Source of the DNA: Helicobacter himalayensis
GTDB taxonomy: Bacteria; Campylobacterota; Campylobacteria; Campylobacterales; Helicobacteraceae
Reading direction: 5' to 3'
Assembly (NCBI RefSeq): GCF_001602095.1
Contig: NZ_CP014991.1
Location: 1 to 64,000 of the forward strand
DNA length: 64,000 nt
Below, piece by piece: positions 43,996-52,890 of this stretch. A program made the translations under genes and the position numbers. The notes beneath the pieces were generated by a model that saw only the letters and a list, made by a program, of their open reading frames with translations, was not told the origin of the DNA and made no database searches. Each line of letters begins with the position of its first letter. Position 1 is the stretch's first letter.

Positions 43996-46900
43996 ATGAA
44001 CAAGTTTTATTTTGCCGCTCTCTTTTTGTGTTTGGCTACTTATACCCACGCTTCTAGCACATTTTATGAACTTCTTAAGAAATCGTGGCAACTTATGAAT
44101 GTCGATAAAGCGTGGAGCGAAAACCCAAACATAACGGGGCAGGGCGTGAAAGTGGGAATTTTAGATGGTGCGTTTAACACCACTCACCCAAGCCTACAAG
44201 GCAAAGATGTAGCCACCTTTAACAATCAATTTGATTTTAATAGATACTTTTCTCAAGACGACTATGGTGCAGCAAGGCACGGCTCACATGTGGCGGGGAT
44301 TATCATAGGGGCGAAGTTAAACGACCCAACAAATCCAAATCTCCCAAATGGTATAGCATATAATGGCTCATATTATGGCATAGCTATCTTAAATGAGCAA
44401 TTATACTATAACGGAAGCGTCTATGAGCAACTCCACGATAAAGATATAAAAATCATCAACAACAGCTGGGGTAAAGGCGATGAATACTACCCCCTAATCA
44501 ATCGTCGCTTTACCTTTAGCGATGGATATGCAAGTATCACTGAAGAGCCAAGCACCACCGCATTAAGTGCGAATGAGTATTTTGCACTCTTAGAACACAA
44601 TCGCGAGGGGTATAGGGAAAATGATGTGCTTGACTTGATAAGGCTTTCCAAAGAAAAGGGAATGTTGAATATCATTGCTTCAGGTAATGATGGAAGCCTT
44701 AGTGGCGGTATCTTAACCCCAGCTGCTGCGTATGATGAGAGCATCCGCTCGTGGCTGGTAGTGGGCGCACTTGGAACACGAAGTGTGGAAAAAAACAACC
44801 TCACAGGGCAAATCACATTGAAGCAAGATGTAACGCAAAATAGCTATGTAGCTGGGGTAGCATCGTTTAGCAATCTTTTTAAAGGAAATGCGTTGTATGG
44901 GATAATGGCTACAGGAGTGGAGATAGATTCTGCAAATGCGCTTTATAACAGCACAAACACAAACATACCACAAGGTGAAAGACAATGGCGATTTGTAGAG
45001 GCAAGTGGGACTTCACAAGCTACACCTATGGTAAGCGGGGCAGCTATGCTTGTGCAGCAGAAATTTGGCTTTCTTAGTGGCGCACAAATTGCCGATGTGC
45101 TTTTAAGCACGGCAAATGACAATATAGTTTTTCCTAAGCTTATCGTGCAAAACTACAATAACGGGGGGTTTTATAATATTGTTTATATCAATATAGATCC
45201 GCCAAAAACACCAGATGGCAAAGTCGATAGAGCCCAAGTCAAGCAAGACCTTATAAACTTAGGATACGATAGCACTATGGCAGATAAGATTCTGTCAAAT
45301 CTATTCAAAACACAAGTAGCTGTCAATAACAACAGTGTAGATGACGCAGAAGCGGTGGTGCGAATGGAAAGCTATGAGGTGATTGGACAGGGAATCTTAG
45401 ATGTATCAAAAGCCCTCAAAGGTTTGGGACGCCTTGATGCTAATCGCTTAAACTTAGGCGATAGTGTGAATCTTAATGGCGAGATTCAAGCCTTTTATAC
45501 GCTTGATACCAAGGGACATAGCGCGGAGTTTAGCAACGACATAAGCCAAAGGCTATGGGATGATAAATGGCATATCGAAAGTGCGCGAAACTCGCCTAAA
45601 GCAGAAATGCAAAATATTAAAAAAGTGGGGTTGTTAAAAGTAGGGCAAGGTCGTTTAAGTTTGAGCGGAAACAACAGCTATGAGGGGGCTACGCGCGTTT
45701 TGCAAGGTGAGCTAGAGCTTACAAGTAGCGGGAAGCTTACCAAAAGCAATGCCTATGCGGAAAATGGGGGAAAATTTTTACTCAATGGCGGAACTATCGC
45801 AAACGACGCCTATGCGCAGAATCAAGGGCAGTTTTTGCTTAGTGGTGGAGAAATTACACATAATGCCTATGTAGAAAATGGCGGAATCTTTGAAATAACA
45901 CAATCTAGCCGAGTAATGGGCGCAATGCAAGCGCAAAATAACGGAATAATTATCCTAAAAGAAAACATCTCTTCTCCCGTTACGCTCACGACTGATTCTG
46001 TAACCCTAAGCAATGGAGGGATTCTCGCGGGGAGTGGGATTATTAGCAATGCTAGCAATAATGCTCAAATACACAACCAAAGCGGTGAAGTGAGGGCTGG
46101 ATTTGTAACTACCACAGACTTTAGAAGCGGAGCGAGTTTAGAACTCAAAGGGACTTACAACCAAAGCGATAGCGGAGTGCTTAAAATCGCCTTTAATGGA
46201 GAAACAAATGGCAATACTCAATTTATCGCCACGACGTTTAACATCACAGGTGGAGCTTTAGAGTTTGTCCCCACTTATAGCGGTGGAGAACGGCTAAAAA
46301 ATGGGCAAAGTATCAAGCTTAATTTAGGGGAGCTCAACAACCATATAGATAAGTTTGATAACGTTACAAACGAAGAAAGCAATACCTTAAAGTTTTATTA
46401 CAATAGCAATACGCAGAGTTTGGAAGCGGTTTTTAAAGACAATGCTTTTATCTCAAGCACGGATAATGATGCGGGATTGGCTGCTGCGCTAAAACATATC
46501 GCCCAATCTCCTAATCTCCCGCAAAGTTATAACCAATATTTTGGCGCACTTGATACACTCTCTCCCCAAAATTATCAAGCAGGGATAGATTCTCTAGCAG
46601 AAAATACCTCACTTCCTAATGTAGAAGATACGCTCAACTCCCAGCGGCAGCTCTCTTTAGACAATATCCTTTACCTTATGGATTCAGAAAATGTCGCTCA
46701 GCCTTTTTATTCCGCAAGTTTCACGAAGCCTAAGCCTATCCGCCTCGCCTTTGCCCAAATAAACAAAAGCGATGTAATCTTAAGCGACATACTCACCAAG
46801 CTTGATAATTTTCATAAAAATCAAATGATACTTAACACCAATCATACATATTTCAATCACGCGCGTTACAAATCTCACACCACAGCCCTAAATCTCCAAT

Positions 46901-47622
46901 ACAAACATTTGCATAATTCATTTTTGCTCGGTGGGTTTGTGGATTTTGCTTATAGCAATGCCAACCACACCTATACGCAAAGAAAAACTAATCGCTTTAG
47001 TGCGGGCTTAAGCGGGATTTATGACTTTAGGGCGTTCTCACTCATTGCGCTCGCTCATTTTGGGGTGGGGCTAAATAGCACAAGTCATACGCTGCTCACC
47101 CCTAGCACAAACCAGAATCTAAACGCCACCAAACGCGATGGCGCATATAATGACTACACGTTAGGCTTAAATCTCGGCGTGTCAAAAGATTTCGCCCTGC
47201 AATCTTTTAAATTTAAGCCTATGTGGCTTATGAGCTATACAAGCGTATTTCAAGACCCTTATACGCAAAGCGGTGGGATTTTTGCGAAATCCTTTTCTGG
47301 CTCTACGCACAACACGCTTGGCTCATCATTAGGACTACACATAAACTATGTGAAAGAGTTTGAACGCATTACGCTACTTGTAGGTGGCTTTGGATTCTAC
47401 AATGTGCGATTTTTAAAGCATTTAGAGCAAAATGCTGCATTCAATGACTTTAGAGACTTCAGCTTTACGCAAAGCTTTGAAACAAACGCGCAGAGCTTTT
47501 ATAGTGGGCTACACGCACAGGTGCGATACGGAGACTATTTTGGTAGATTGGGCTTTAGCAACGAAGTGGGTAAAAATTACAAGTGGATAAACACAAGCCT
47601 AACCTTAGGGGTAAATTTTTAG
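43996..47622 (+). CDS. Subtilisin-family (S8) serine protease autotransporter
   Basis: A type V secreted protease. From this ATG (1208 aa) there is a clean signal peptide (FYFAALFLCLATYTHA), then an S8 domain with the catalytic Asp in VGILDGAFNTTH, His in HGSHVAGII and Ser in GTSQATPMVSGAAML. The passenger continues with autotransporter-associated strand repeats (GRLSLSGNNSYEGATRVLQG) and glycine/asparagine-rich beta-helix sequence, and the last 280 or so residues form a barrel ending SLTLGVNF. No ribosome site precedes this ATG; a TTG at 43942 with AAGGAG only 3 nt upstream would add 18 residues. It probably has its own promoter after the rRNA operon. Confidence 0.9.
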   Translation: MNKFYFAALFLCLATYTHASSTFYELLKKSWQLMNVDKAWSENPNITGQGVKVGILDGAFNTTHPSLQGKDVATFNNQFDFNRYFSQDDYGAARHGSHVAGIIIGAKLNDPTNPNLPNGIAYNGSYYGIAILNEQLYYNGSVYEQLHDKDIKIINNSWGKGDEYYPLINRRFTFSDGYASITEEPSTTALSANEYFALLEHNREGYRENDVLDLIRLSKEKGMLNIIASGNDGSLSGGILTPAAAYDESIRSWLVVGALGTRSVEKNNLTGQITLKQDVTQNSYVAGVASFSNLFKGNALYGIMATGVEIDSANALYNSTNTNIPQGERQWRFVEASGTSQATPMVSGAAMLVQQKFGFLSGAQIADVLLSTANDNIVFPKLIVQNYNNGGFYNIVYINIDPPKTPDGKVDRAQVKQDLINLGYDSTMADKILSNLFKTQVAVNNNSVDDAEAVVRMESYEVIGQGILDVSKALKGLGRLDANRLNLGDSVNLNGEIQAFYTLDTKGHSAEFSNDISQRLWDDKWHIESARNSPKAEMQNIKKVGLLKVGQGRLSLSGNNSYEGATRVLQGELELTSSGKLTKSNAYAENGGKFLLNGGTIANDAYAQNQGQFLLSGGEITHNAYVENGGIFEITQSSRVMGAMQAQNNGIIILKENISSPVTLTTDSVTLSNGGILAGSGIISNASNNAQIHNQSGEVRAGFVTTTDFRSGASLELKGTYNQSDSGVLKIAFNGETNGNTQFIATTFNITGGALEFVPTYSGGERLKNGQSIKLNLGELNNHIDKFDNVTNEESNTLKFYYNSNTQSLEAVFKDNAFISSTDNDAGLAAALKHIAQSPNLPQSYNQYFGALDTLSPQNYQAGIDSLAENTSLPNVEDTLNSQRQLSLDNILYLMDSENVAQPFYSASFTKPKPIRLAFAQINKSDVILSDILTKLDNFHKNQMILNTNHTYFNHARYKSHTTALNLQYKHLHNSFLLGGFVDFAYSNANHTYTQRKTNRFSAGLSGIYDFRAFSLIALAHFGVGLNSTSHTLLTPSTNQNLNATKRDGAYNDYTLGLNLGVSKDFALQSFKFKPMWLMSYTSVFQDPYTQSGGIFAKSFSGSTHNTLGSSLGLHINYVKEFERITLLVGGFGFYNVRFLKHLEQNAAFNDFRDFSFTQSFETNAQSFYSGLHAQVRYGDYFGRLGFSNEVGKNYKWINTSLTLGVNF

Positions 47623-47829
47623 CTATTCAAAAAGTATCTAAGCATTATTTTAACCTCTAGCTGGGCTTAAGTTCCTAGAAATGCCACTTTTACTTGTTCC
47701 TAGCTTTTTTGCGCTAAGTTATACCGCCATTGCAATGTTTGGGATTGCAAGGGTTTTTATAAAAGTTCAACGCTCTTAAAAATTTTAAAGTTTTTAAGGT
47801 TTGTAAAGCTTATTAAAGGCATTTAAATT

Positions 47830-47852
47830 TTGTAAATTTATAAAATTTACAA
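47830..47852. terminator. Perfect 10-bp hairpin between convergent genes
   Basis: TTGTAAATTT and AAATTTACAA pair fully around an ATA loop. It lies between the convergent autotransporter and the type IIG gene and could end transcription both ways, or be an operator. The rest of the 293-bp gap shows no gene. Confidence 0.45.
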
Positions 47853-47915
47853 GGGCTTATATAAGTGTGCAGTTTAAAAAGCATTTTAAGCTTTTGCCTA
47901 CACAAATTCTAAAAC

Positions 47916-50900
47916 TTAAGCTTTATGCACACAAGCCTTATAAGCCTTTAGCTTTTTCTCTCCCCATAGCACTACATCTTTTATGCTTTCTTTTTCTATG
48001 GCTTTGATAAAAGATTCCATAAAATCAAAGGCGATTGTGTAGTTAGATTCTGTATTTTTGGTTTGGGTGTTTTGAGATTCTTCGGCTTTGCCCTCAGAAT
48101 GACAAGAGGTGGAATCTACATTTTTAGCTTGGTTAGGATACACAGGGAGGAGAATGGAATTTTCTTTTACTTTGTTCCAAGTTGCCAAATTATCTCTAGA
48201 ATATTTTGGATATAAAACTTTTTCTAAAACACATTGCAAAAATAGATTAACCTCAAAACTAACATTTATGTTTTTTAATTTTATAAAATAACTTTCAGCA
48301 AGAATTCCTGTTTTCTCCTTTTGCGCATAAACCTTTCCTGCTGCGATTGCACCATTATAAACAATAGATAAAATATTCTCATATGTTTCAAAATCGCCAT
48401 TTTTAGACCAATACATAATTCCATTATTGCCAAATTTTGCATAAACAACAGGGACACAAAATTCATCTGTTTTAAACTTGGATACAGCTTCAAACTTATT
48501 CCCCTTACCTAAAAATCTAGTATTTATTTTTTCAAACAACTCCCCAATTTTAAATTCTCTCCATTCAATAGTTTTAGTTTCAATAGCTTTAGTTTTATAA
48601 TCTGCATAAAATGCTAAATATTCTTCTAGCTTAAATTCTGCCCCCCCCCGCATTACAGATTCATAAGCATTTAGCTTTTCTTGCCAGAATTCATAAAGGC
48701 TTTGTATATGGGCTTTTTCTATGGCTTTGATAAAAGATTCCATTACATCAAAGGCGATTTTGGAATCTTTAATAGGAAGTAAAATTTTTCTTTGGTTAAA
48801 CACTTTTTCAAAATCCCGAACTAACACGCCTTGAAATAGGCTTTGGGCTTTATTTAAACAAGCGACGAAAAACAAGGCTATTTTTGCATTGAAATTTTCA
48901 AATTTAGGATAAATCGTTTTTGTAAATTGCCCTGCGTAAAAATCCTTTTCCATATAGAAAAATTGCATTCCAAGCATACCCACAGCTATGGAATTGCCCT
49001 TGATTTTATGCTCCTCGTCCAAATACTCCACATACCCCGCTATGCCATTATTTAAACAAGTCCTTGTGAAATAAGGATAAGGTGCATTCTCTGCAAACGT
49101 AAAACTATCTTTGTTCAATTGAGGATTTGACTTTACGCTAAACAAATCCCCGATTTTAAATTCCTGCCATTTGCATTCTAAAGTTGGCATTTGATTTAAG
49201 GCTAAGGCACTTAAAGCATTGTTTGCAAAATGTGAAAATTCAAGGCTTGAATCTTCAAAATTTGAAAGCTTAGAATCTTTGCAAGATTCTAAGCTTTCAA
49301 GCGACTTTTTGCTTTTGGATTCTGTTAATGCCCCCCCCCCAAATAGCTTTGCAAAAATCTCTAAAGCTTCTTTTTCTTTAGGGCTTAAAGTAGTGTTTTT
49401 AAGCCCAGCAACTAAAAGATAAGCCTCAAGTTCTTGAATCCTCTCCTCCTCAAGTTCTTGAATCCTCTCCTCCTCAAGTTCTTGAATAAAAGATTCCATA
49501 AAGTCAAAGGCGATTTTGGAATCTTTAGTTGGTAAAATAACTTTCATTTCTTTTGCTATATTGCGATTAAATTTATTTCCATAATCAAATCTCCCAAAAC
49601 TTGACTTTCTAAAAACTCCTACAAAATACAGCAAAGTATATCTATTCCAGCTTTCCTTAAATTGCAAGGGATACAAGCCCTGCACATGAGAATAACCAAC
49701 AAAATCTCTAGGTTGATAAAATATACCTTCTGAGGTTGTGGTATCGCTATAAGTTATTGTATTACCCTTTTCTGTGGGTTCTAGACTCACATAACCGCTT
49801 ATGCCATTATTTGCACTAGAATTTGTAACAACAGGCACATCGCCACTTGTTTCAAACAAAGTGGCATTTGTCATTTTGTAAGCTTTTGTAGGCTTGATTT
49901 CAAACAAATCCCCGATTTTAAATTCTCTCCACTCGCCCCCGTTTTGCTTGAATGTCTTTTCAAGCTCTGCTAAACGAGGGCTTTTAAGCTCCCCCGAGCC
50001 GACCTTATTTTGATTTTTAAGCACATTGCTTACTTCCCACGCTAGATACTCACTCACGCATTTTTTAAAGTCGCTTAAAGTAGGCTTGGTGTCGATTTTC
50101 TTATGCTGGGCAAAGGTCCAATCCCTACCTTCTAAGTTTATGCAATCTTGCACAAAGCAGTCTTTGTAAAAATGTAAGTTCGTATGGTTATAAACAAGTA
50201 AATTCACAAGCTCTTCATACCTTGCTTTTGCGTTGTCTGTGTCTTTTAGATTTGTGCTAGCTTTTGCTTTTTTGCGTGCGGCTCTTGTGTAGCCATCGTT
50301 GCTAAAGTCTATGAATTTTACTTGTTGTTTGGGATTGTGAGGAGTGCCTACTTCAAAGAGATAAATCGCAGTTTGCACACTGGATTTGCCTGCGAATAAA
50401 TCGCTAGGCATTTTGATACTTGCTATTAGTGTGCTATGCTCTAAAATCTCTTTGGTATAGGGCAAGCCATTGCCTGAACCTGCATTTTCTTGGATAATCA
50501 CACAAGCCCTGCCTTTGCTCATCTTTTTTAACGCCCTCTCTACAAAGATAAAGCCCTTACCCGGAGCTGAATAAGGAGGATTTAGCAAAAAGACATCTGC
50601 GGGAAATTCTTCGTCCTTTTTAGCTCCTTGCTCGTATTTGCCCTCAAAATCTGTCAAGCTGTCTTTATGCAAAAGGTTTGCTGAACCATCATCTAGCAAA
50701 ATCATATTTAAAATCCCTAGCAGATAAATATCATTTCTTTTTTCTATGCCTAAGAGCTGGTAGGCTTTGATATGGGCGATTTTGCTTTCCTTTTCTTTGG
50801 GGCTTTGTATGGCTTGACAATCTTTTATCATCGCATTCATAGCACTTATCAAAAACGCCCCCGAACCTGTGGCATAGTCCCATACATAAGAATCTTTATT

Positions 50901-52052
50901 CACTCTGCATAATGCAACCATCAAATCCACCACATAGCGAGGTGTTAAAACCACATCGTTTTTTTCATTATCTGGCACTTCAAGCCATTTGGTTATGGAA
51001 TTAAAAAGCCTACCTGCGATATCTGCGGTTTGAAGTTTGCGCACTAGGGGGAGGATATTTTGCAACACTTGCGCATAAACCTTTTTTAAAGGACTTTGGT
51101 CTTTGTTTTCTAAACTTTCTCTAACATAGCCACTTTGTTTCCAGAGATTAGAGTGGAGAAAGACAGCTTCTAAGTCATTTATTACCATTTGTGCTTTTTC
51201 TTTTGGGAGGTTTTTTTTCTCTAAAAATTCCTTGATTCTCGCTATAAATATCGTGCCATCATTAAGATTTGTGCCACTCTCTCCTTTTAAATCTTCTAGT
51301 TTCAAGGGTGCTACATTGTCTTTTACGCCTTGAGCTGCCATAATCATACCTACAAGCAAGGCTACGCGAGCGTTGGCATTGATATTTAAATCATCATGTA
51401 AGAATTGATTGAGTTTATTAAGCTTAGTTTCAATATCGCTTTCTAAATTTTCTATCAAGCTTTCACGCTCTTTTTCGCTTAAGGCAAGGGCGTCAATCTT
51501 GCTTATAAAATCTTGCAAATACTTTTTTGAAAAGCTTGAGAGGTCTGTGTAATCGGCTATTTTTTTAGGCAAAGAAAGGTTTTTGCGGTTGAGATAATAA
51601 AAGGCGTATTCTAGGCTTAAATCCTGTGTTTTGTCATCTTTATAAAAGCCATTTATGCCTAAGGCTATCACCTCATCATAACTATGGGCATAATCTAAAA
51701 TAGCATTAGCATAATGCACTGCACCATTTAGGGCGTATTCGCTAATGTTTTTATAATGTGCTTCGCCTTTATCGTTGCGATTTTCTACTTCGCCATTTTT
51801 AAGCTTTGCTAATTTGCCTTTCGTGCCTTTAACTTCAATCATCACAGGGATTTTTCTAAGCTCAGGCGTTTGCAAAAAAAGCTTAATATCGGGGTAATTC
51901 TTGCCCCCGCCTCCGCTTTTGCTCGGATATGCGCTAAGGGCTTGGTCTATTTCATCATTGATAGACTGCGTTTTGTAATAATAAGCTATGTTAAGTCTAG
52001 TTAAATCTTGCTTGATTTTATCCTCTACTAATTCCTCAACACTTTTTGCCAT
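47916..52052 (-). CDS. Phase-variable nuclease-methylase with three specificity units
   Basis: A 1378-aa fusion of restriction, modification and specificity functions. Residues 1-100 hold a PD-(D/E)xK nuclease (P54-D55, E73-V-K75). A type I HsdM-like methylase follows (VLTPRYVVDLM, DYATGSGAFLISAM near 392, LLNPPYSAPG near 492). Three HsdS-like units then repeat: WREFKIGDLFEI near 705, WQEFKIGDLFSV near 960 and WREFKIGELFEK near 1162, each followed by a helical IAFD-MESFI spacer. A G10 tract (codon 905) lies between units 1 and 2 and a G9 tract (codon 1135) between units 2 and 3. As sequenced all three are in frame. Shifts of one base at either tract meet a stop within a dozen codons, giving shorter enzymes with one or two units. 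Confidence 0.88.
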   Translation of the reverse strand: MAKSVEELVEDKIKQDLTRLNIAYYYKTQSINDEIDQALSAYPSKSGGGGKNYPDIKLFLQTPELRKIPVMIEVKGTKGKLAKLKNGEVENRNDKGEAHYKNISEYALNGAVHYANAILDYAHSYDEVIALGINGFYKDDKTQDLSLEYAFYYLNRKNLSLPKKIADYTDLSSFSKKYLQDFISKIDALALSEKERESLIENLESDIETKLNKLNQFLHDDLNINANARVALLVGMIMAAQGVKDNVAPLKLEDLKGESGTNLNDGTIFIARIKEFLEKKNLPKEKAQMVINDLEAVFLHSNLWKQSGYVRESLENKDQSPLKKVYAQVLQNILPLVRKLQTADIAGRLFNSITKWLEVPDNEKNDVVLTPRYVVDLMVALCRVNKDSYVWDYATGSGAFLISAMNAMIKDCQAIQSPKEKESKIAHIKAYQLLGIEKRNDIYLLGILNMILLDDGSANLLHKDSLTDFEGKYEQGAKKDEEFPADVFLLNPPYSAPGKGFIFVERALKKMSKGRACVIIQENAGSGNGLPYTKEILEHSTLIASIKMPSDLFAGKSSVQTAIYLFEVGTPHNPKQQVKFIDFSNDGYTRAARKKAKASTNLKDTDNAKARYEELVNLLVYNHTNLHFYKDCFVQDCINLEGRDWTFAQHKKIDTKPTLSDFKKCVSEYLAWEVSNVLKNQNKVGSGELKSPRLAELEKTFKQNGGEWREFKIGDLFEIKPTKAYKMTNATLFETSGDVPVVTNSSANNGISGYVSLEPTEKGNTITYSDTTTSEGIFYQPRDFVGYSHVQGLYPLQFKESWNRYTLLYFVGVFRKSSFGRFDYGNKFNRNIAKEMKVILPTKDSKIAFDFMESFIQELEEERIQELEEERIQELEAYLLVAGLKNTTLSPKEKEALEIFAKLFGGGALTESKSKKSLESLESCKDSKLSNFEDSSLEFSHFANNALSALALNQMPTLECKWQEFKIGDLFSVKSNPQLNKDSFTFAENAPYPYFTRTCLNNGIAGYVEYLDEEHKIKGNSIAVGMLGMQFFYMEKDFYAGQFTKTIYPKFENFNAKIALFFVACLNKAQSLFQGVLVRDFEKVFNQRKILLPIKDSKIAFDVMESFIKAIEKAHIQSLYEFWQEKLNAYESVMRGGAEFKLEEYLAFYADYKTKAIETKTIEWREFKIGELFEKINTRFLGKGNKFEAVSKFKTDEFCVPVVYAKFGNNGIMYWSKNGDFETYENILSIVYNGAIAAGKVYAQKEKTGILAESYFIKLKNINVSFEVNLFLQCVLEKVLYPKYSRDNLATWNKVKENSILLPVYPNQAKNVDSTSCHSEGKAEESQNTQTKNTESNYTIAFDFMESFIKAIEKESIKDVVLWGEKKLKAYKACVHKA
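48074..48104. repeat. Palindromic dispersed repeat, partial copy E
   Basis: A short relative of the copies in the 11.5-15.9 kb gene, ending CCCTCAGAATGACA and read in-frame as CHSEGKAEES near the C-terminus of the specificity region. The left part is missing. Confidence 0.55.
48641..48649 (-). repeat. G9 homopolymer between specificity units 2 and 3
   Basis: Nine C on the plus strand, read as R-G-G-A on the coding strand. Loss or gain of one base puts a stop 7 to 8 codons on. Tracts of this kind are the usual phase-variation switches of Campylobacter and Helicobacter. Confidence 0.9.
49331..49340 (-). repeat. G10 homopolymer between specificity units 1 and 2
   Basis: Ten C on the plus strand, read as F-G-G-G-A. 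Losing one base creates CAT TAA directly after the tract; gaining one leads to a TGA about 11 codons later. Confidence 0.92.
49424..49487 (-). repeat. 24-bp tandem repeat coding IQELEEER, 2.7 copies
   Basis: Two perfect 24-bp units (49424-49447 and 49448-49471) and 16 bp of a third. The coding frame reads IQELEEER twice and then IQELEAYL, a helix-forming spacer after specificity unit 1. In HsdS subunits, changes in copy number of such short spacer repeats alter the gap in the recognition site. Confidence 0.9.
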
Positions 52053-52296
52053 TTGTCCTCCTTAGTTTGATTTATACATTAAATGCAAATCGTGGCAGTT
52101 GATTTTGTAAGAGTTTTTGTGCGAAATTCTACAAAAATTCTTTTTGTTTGGCGCACTTTGCGTTCTTTAATATTAAACGTCTTGAAAAATTTCACAAAGT
52201 CGCATATAAGCATTTATCGCCCAAATCACAGCTCTGTTTTAAGAACTGCGCTTTGCAGTAGTTTAGCATTATCTCACTCATTATCTTTTTGCTTCT
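52053..52296. other. Gap holding a duplicate of the ilvD 3' end
   Basis: No gene is seen. Bases 52223-52260 repeat the end of ilvD (54148-54188): a 28-bp stretch with one mismatch (AAATCACAGCTCTGTTTTAA and onward), then weaker similarity. Read on the minus strand it still spells SAVLKTEL and a stop. It marks the far boundary of the module 52297-53912. Confidence 0.7.
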
Positions 52297-52890
52297 TTAT
52301 CTTTTTACATTTTTCTCCCGCACAGAGCTATTTTTTAGAATTTCTGCGTGTTCGTTTTTAATATCAAGTGGCCAATCTAAGCCTTGCTCTTGCACATTCC
52401 AATCGGGGTGTTTGCCATTCTCCACACTCAAGTAATCCTCCACGCAACATTGCTCTATAAGTTTATAAGAAATATAAGCATTTCTTATGTTTTTAAGCCC
52501 AAAAAGTCCTTTGATGTCTTTTTCAAAATTTTCTTGGTAAATCATATAAAATTCAATTTTCGCACCGCTTAAAATTGTATGGTATAAAAAATACCATATC
52601 CCAAAACTCCTTATGCTTGGTCGTCCCTTTGTCCCACCATCGCGATAAATAGACAAAGTGTTTTTAATGCCTCCCTCACTTTGACTTCCACCAATCTTTT
52701 TAATCTCACCATTGACAACAATCAAATACACCCTAGCGACATTTTCGGTAAGAATCTTTTGAGGCAGAGGGTTACCATTCTCATCTTTTAAGTTTTTAAG
52801 ATAGTTAAAATTAAGTCTTGTGCTACCCTCTACAAATTCCACATCAGCAATTTTAAAGGCAGTTTTAACTTCATCTATTTTCATTCTCAC
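52297..52890 (-). CDS. Putative GIY-YIG-type restriction endonuclease
   Basis: A 197-aa protein beside a Dam-like methylase. Residues 54-68 read VYLIVVNGEIKKIGG, which resembles a GIY-YIG core (YLI and KIG in place of GIY and YIG), with R83 in IYRDGG as the candidate catalytic arginine; a glutamate in a later helix would complete the site. The ATG overlaps the methylase stop (ATGA), so the pair is translationally coupled, as in compact type II systems. The family call rests on motif shape only. If wrong, it is still most likely the nuclease partner by position. Confidence 0.55.
   Translation of the reverse strand: MRMKIDEVKTAFKIADVEFVEGSTRLNFNYLKNLKDENGNPLPQKILTENVARVYLIVVNGEIKKIGGSQSEGGIKNTLSIYRDGGTKGRPSIRSFGIWYFLYHTILSGAKIEFYMIYQENFEKDIKGLFGLKNIRNAYISYKLIEQCCVEDYLSVENGKHPDWNVQEQGLDWPLDIKNEHAEILKNSSVREKNVKR

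Noticed and set aside
49424-49487. CRISPR array
   Set aside because: The 24-bp units are contiguous without spacers and encode protein in frame.
52083-52361. 92-codon plus-strand frame in the gap before the type IIG gene
   Set aside because: No start context or recognisable sequence; it crosses the ilvD-end duplicate and overlaps the GIY-YIG-like gene.
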